From: JBDROU01 sp043809745 [NCBI: bacterium]
Lineage (GTDB): Bacteria; Elusimicrobiota; JBDRMW01
Reading direction: 5' to 3'
NCBI GenBank assembly: GCA_043809745.1
Contig: JBDROU010000063.1
Coordinates: 1 to 16,966 of the forward strand
Length of the DNA stretch: 16,966 nucleotides
The position numbers and the translations under genes are program-made. Of this stretch, positions 14,640 through 16,966 are shown in pieces; the first letter of the stretch is position 1; each line of letters starts with the position of its first letter. The notes below the pieces were generated by a model that made no database searches, had not been told where the DNA came from, and saw nothing but the letters and a program-made list of their open reading frames with translations.

Positions 14640-14771
14640 ATGTTTAACTTGAATCTGGATTATAATAAGAAGATATGCATAATCGGGGTCGGAAATGAGC
14701 TGCGCGGTGATGACGGCATAGGGCCACTTTTAATAAAGGCTTTGGTGCAAAGCGGTAAACCAGAACCTTGA
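14640..14771 (+). CDS. hycI: HycI-type hydrogenase maturation protease, N-terminal part of a split gene
   Basis: 43 aa ending at TGA 14769-14771. GVGNELRGDDGIGPLL (residues 16-31) is the N-terminal signature of HycI/HybD endopeptidases, which cut the C-terminal tail off [NiFe] large subunits after nickel insertion. Asp25 corresponds to nickel-binding Asp16 of E. coli HycI. The rest of the protein is encoded in another frame from 14768, so this frame alone cannot be active. Losing a single base between 14759 and 14771 would explain the break; sequencing or assembly error, true mutation, or two-chain expression are all possible. The stop overlaps a TTG of the second part as TTGA. Confidence 0.8.
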   Translation: MFNLNLDYNKKICIIGVGNELRGDDGIGPLLIKALVQSGKPEP

Positions 14772-15130
14772 AAAGCAATATATTTCTTATCAATGCTTCC
14801 GTTGCTCCAGAAAATATCTTAGGCAAACTTATATCATTAAAACCCGAAATATTAATAATAGTAGATGCAAAGAGGTCTCAAGGAAAACAGCCTGGCGAAA
14901 TATCAATTGTCGATCCTGCCGATTTGGACGAGAGTTATATTTCAACGCATGGCATACCGCTTAGGATGCTGATAGAGACAGTTGCAGGATCTACAAGCGC
15001 AGATGTGTTTATAATCGGTATTGAAGTGGATAATAGTACAATATCCGATAAACTTTCAACAGCGGCACAAAAAAGCTTGGACGATCTAACAAATTATTTC
15101 AACGGTAAAATCTACAATGCCATTAATTGA
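14768..15130 (+). CDS. hycI: HycI-type hydrogenase maturation protease, C-terminal part of a split gene
   Basis: 120 aa if it starts at TTG 14768. It continues the protease: NASVAPENILGKL, then LIIVDA with the Asp matching nickel-binding Asp62 of HycI, PGEISIVDP, and STHGIPL with the His matching His90. Together with the upstream 43 residues the length and all three nickel-binding residues of the family are complete, just in two frames. There is no good Shine-Dalgarno before 14768, unlike the TTGA-coupled mnhD start. This makes independent translation less convincing than a frame disruption. It overlaps the radical SAM gene by 14 nt. Confidence 0.78.
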   Translation: MKSNIFLINASVAPENILGKLISLKPEILIIVDAKRSQGKQPGEISIVDPADLDESYISTHGIPLRMLIETVAGSTSADVFIIGIEVDNSTISDKLSTAAQKSLDDLTNYFNGKIYNAIN

Positions 15131-15986
15131 ACCCATTATAAGGCCTCCGGCCGAAGCAAATAGTTTTCTCCTGCAGGTAACCACAGGTTGTTCCGCTAAC
15201 GAGTGCAGTTTTTGCGGGGCATATATGGAAAAACCTTTCAAAATTAAAGCTGTCGAAGAAATAATGAATGATATAAGAAAAACTTCTTTTTTGTATCCCG
15301 ATACAAGACGCGTATTTTTGCTGGACGGCGATGCGTTGGCGGTAAATAATGAAAAACTGCTGCCCGTATTAAGGGAACTCAATAAGAGTTTTATGAATCT
15401 TGCCAGAATTTCAACTTATGCTAACGGATATAATATAACCAAAAGAAGCGATAAGGAGTTAAAAGAATTAGCCGAGTTAAGACTAAGCCTGATTTATATA
15501 GGTCTGGAGAGCGGCAGTCAGTTGGTATTAAGCAATTGTAATAAACCATCAACTTCAGAAGAGATGATTCAAGCAGTCAAAAGGGCGGCTGATGCGAATA
15601 TAAAATCTTCTGTTATCGTGCTTCTGGGATTAGGCGGAAAAAAGTATTCAAAAATTCATGTAATGGGTACTATAAAAGCTCTTAATAAGATGCAGCCCAG
15701 ATACCTGTCATTTCTTTCAGTAATGTTAATACCGGGCACCAGATTGTATGAAGACGAGAGAAAAGGAATTTTTGAGGAGCTGGAGCCTATGGAATTATTG
15801 GATGAGATGTATAATATTATAGAAGGGCTGGAACTAGAAAAAACAATATTTCGCAGCGATCATGCCTCAAATTTCCTGCCTCTGAAAGGGCGGTTTCCGC
15901 AGGATAAACAGATGCTTTTAGATGTTTTAGGATCTGCTATTAAGGGCAAAACTAGATTGCGCCCGGAATTTTTAAGAGGTTTATGA
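15117..15986 (+). CDS. Radical SAM protein (COG1032-like), substrate unknown
   Basis: 289 aa. The [4Fe-4S]/SAM-binding cysteines read GCSANECSFCGAY: Cys25, Cys30 and Cys33, a CX4CX2C spacing used by one branch of radical SAM enzymes instead of CX3CX2C. LLDGDAL (about 68-74), GLESGS (about 127-132) and LGLGG near 171 are further landmarks of the partial TIM barrel. No cobalamin-binding domain or extra cluster domain is visible, so the protein is just the barrel with a short tail. The 14-nt overlap with the protease and the ATGA overlap with the amidase imply one transcript, but its substrate cannot be inferred. A link to hydrogenase maturation is only positional. Confidence 0.82.
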   Translation: MPLIEPIIRPPAEANSFLLQVTTGCSANECSFCGAYMEKPFKIKAVEEIMNDIRKTSFLYPDTRRVFLLDGDALAVNNEKLLPVLRELNKSFMNLARISTYANGYNITKRSDKELKELAELRLSLIYIGLESGSQLVLSNCNKPSTSEEMIQAVKRAADANIKSSVIVLLGLGGKKYSKIHVMGTIKALNKMQPRYLSFLSVMLIPGTRLYEDERKGIFEELEPMELLDEMYNIIEGLELEKTIFRSDHASNFLPLKGRFPQDKQMLLDVLGSAIKGKTRLRPEFLRGL

Positions 15987-16729
15987 TGACATCTTTCAAA
16001 AATTCACATTTTCGCTTCAAGTACCACTTTTTGAGCGATCTCATGATAAATACTCGATTATTAAAATTCTTTGCGTATTTTATTTTAGTTGTAGGAATTT
16101 CATGTCCTGCATTAGATTGTGCTGATGAACTTATGTTATTTAGTAACAAAATAATACTGCTGGATCCAGGGCATGGAGTTAAAAATGAAAAAGGGATTAT
16201 AATAAACAAAGGGATGAAAGCTAACGGCATAAATGAACAGGATATTATTATAGATATTGCTGAGCTTTTAGGTAAGCGGCTGGAATCTTCGGGATTTAAG
16301 GTTTATTATACAAGGAATAGGGAAAATTTCTGGAGAGTGAATAATGATATAGACGAGGATAATTATGATAGAGCTCAGCAGGCTAACGTGTTAAATGCGG
16401 ATGCCTTTATCAAAATACACCTTGATTGGAATAGAAAAAAATCAGTCAGCGGCACAAGAACTTATTATCTTAAAAGAAACAGTAAGGAACTGGCCGAGAA
16501 TATCCAGAAGTACCTTGTAAAATCTACAGAGTTAAAAGACAAGGGGATATGCCAGGAATGGTTTAAAGGTCTTGAAGAGGTAAATATGCCGGCCGCATTA
16601 GTTGAAGTATGCTTTATATCAAACCCGAACGAAGCCAGACTGCTTAGAGATGTTGAATTTTTGGAAAAAGTTTCCGACGGTATATATCTTGGCATACTAA
16701 AAACTATAATATCGAAAGACAATCCCTGA
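15983..16729 (+). CDS. Secreted N-acetylmuramoyl-L-alanine amidase (Amidase_3)
   Basis: 248 aa, zinc-dependent peptidoglycan amidase that cleaves the bond between N-acetylmuramic acid and L-Ala. Zinc ligands are visible as His64 (DPGHG), Glu85 (NEQD) and His146 (KIHLDW), with catalytic Glu208 in ALVEVCFISNPNEA. RAQQAN near 130 is another family landmark. The ATG at 15983 overlaps the radical SAM stop as ATGA. An internal ATG at 16043 starts just before a hydrophobic signal sequence (LLKFFAYFILVVG) and may be the true start, as it gives a more normal signal peptide. The inhibitory helix of AmiB/C-type regulated amidases is not evident. No cell-wall binding repeats are present. Confidence 0.88.
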   Translation: MMTSFKNSHFRFKYHFLSDLMINTRLLKFFAYFILVVGISCPALDCADELMLFSNKIILLDPGHGVKNEKGIIINKGMKANGINEQDIIIDIAELLGKRLESSGFKVYYTRNRENFWRVNNDIDEDNYDRAQQANVLNADAFIKIHLDWNRKKSVSGTRTYYLKRNSKELAENIQKYLVKSTELKDKGICQEWFKGLEEVNMPAALVEVCFISNPNEARLLRDVEFLEKVSDGIYLGILKTIISKDNP

Positions 16730-16830
16730 CATCACGTACCCGTGGTTCGGCGGGAAAACTTAGACGGAAAAGATCGAAATCACAGCGCTATGGTGCTTTT
16801 TTAGGGATCTCAGGAATTTCTCCCCCCTGA

Positions 16831-16966
16831 TGTTCCCCCGAAAAAGTGGACATGGAGTTAAGAGACTTTTAAGACTTGTTCAAACATGATCTGTTCAAAC
16901 GCCTCGGGGCTTTTATAACCTAACAAAGAATGACGTCTTTGTCTATTATAAAATATCTCGATGTAC
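16831..16966 (-). mobile_element. End of an IS3-family insertion sequence, cut by the window edge
   Basis: The stretch TGTTCCCCCGAAAAAGTGGA (16831-16850) just before the transposase frame has the composition of an IS3-family terminal repeat (G/C-run next to an A-run and GTGGACA). The transposase 3' end lies directly inside it on the minus strand. The outer boundary is approximate because the second end of the element is outside the window. The 101 nt between the amidase stop and this point (16730-16830) hold no gene that I can support. Confidence 0.65.
16858..16966 (-). CDS. IS3-family transposase OrfB, C-terminal fragment
   Basis: Thirty-five codons of the minus-strand frame are visible, ending at TAA (complement of 16858-16860). 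They encode YIEIFYNRQRRHSLLGYKSP, the highly typical end of the IS3 OrfB integrase core, followed by a short tail. The DDE catalytic residues would lie upstream, beyond the window edge. The truncation is due to the window, so whether the element is intact is unknown. Confidence 0.85.
   Translation of the reverse strand, partial: YIEIFYNRQRRHSLLGYKSPEAFEQIMFEQVLKVS

Noticed and set aside
14750-14775. Programmed -1 frameshift in the maturation protease
   Set aside because: No X-XXY-YYZ slippery heptamer precedes the TGA in the zero frame and no clear downstream stimulatory hairpin is seen.
15190-15220. Unusual CX4CX2C radical SAM motif as a novelty
   Set aside because: This spacing is known in COG1032-like radical SAM proteins with GCSxNxCxFC motifs, so it is not unusual in itself.
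16780-16803. Rho-independent terminator after the amidase gene
   Set aside because: A T-run is present (16797-16802) but only a 3-bp stem can be formed before it.
16738-16812. Short open frame after the amidase (VPVVRRENLDGK in one frame)
   Set aside because: It has no start codon with a ribosome site, is very short and lies between a stop and an IS end; most likely flanking debris.
1-16966. CRISPR arrays, tRNA or rRNA genes
   Set aside because: No regularly spaced direct repeats, no tRNA cloverleaf with a recognisable T-loop, and no rRNA signature were seen.

Overview
The window is AT-rich bacterial DNA, dominated by one long operon (about 1330-13199, + strand) for a membrane-bound, energy-converting [NiFe] hydrogenase of the group 4 type. 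Typical ligand cysteines, complex I-like subunits and Mrp-type Na+/H+ antiporter modules point to a strictly anaerobic, fermentative or H2-metabolising bacterium. Gene content and style would suit an uncultivated lineage such as Omnitrophota or Elusimicrobiota, but the sequence alone cannot prove the taxon.

Layout. 1-265: a non-coding patch of nested inverted repeats (MITE-like, or integron attC-like at the very edge). 273-740 (-): a small secreted protein of unknown function. 741-1329: intergenic DNA with a good sigma70-like promoter and a perfect 22-bp palindrome matching the Rex/CRP operator class just ahead of the operon. 1330-13199: the hydrogenase operon, ending at a hairpin-plus-T-run terminator (13181-13214). 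In order it encodes a HydB-like Fe-S protein, a HydG-like FAD/NAD(P)/[2Fe-2S] protein, a HycB-like four-cluster ferredoxin, a NuoH-like membrane anchor, NuoB-, NuoC- and NuoD-like hydrogenase subunits, a 607-aa NuoL/MrpA-like antiporter subunit, a MrpA-C-terminal/MbhDE-like protein, MnhB, C, D, E, F and G, and a HycF/NuoI-like ferredoxin. 13270-16729: a second + strand unit with a secreted metallo-beta-lactamase-fold protein, a VanZ-family membrane protein, a HycI-type hydrogenase maturation protease split into two overlapping frames, a radical SAM protein and an N-acetylmuramoyl-L-alanine amidase. 16831-16966: one end of an IS3-family insertion sequence with its transposase truncated by the window edge.

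How it may work together (inference). HydB/HydG would exchange electrons with NAD(P)(H). The HycB- and HycF-like ferredoxins would carry electrons to or from the NuoB/NuoD-like [NiFe] core, and the membrane arm would couple H2 production or oxidation to H+/Na+ movement. The large subunit carries a CxxCTxR maturation site, the target type of the HycI protease encoded downstream. A Rex-type operator would tie expression to the NADH/NAD+ ratio. The most notable points are the pairing of a HydBG diaphorase-like module with a group 4 hydrogenase and a complete Mrp set, the operator that overlaps the longest-ORF start codon, the split protease, and the loss of the conserved TM5 glutamate in one antiporter subunit.
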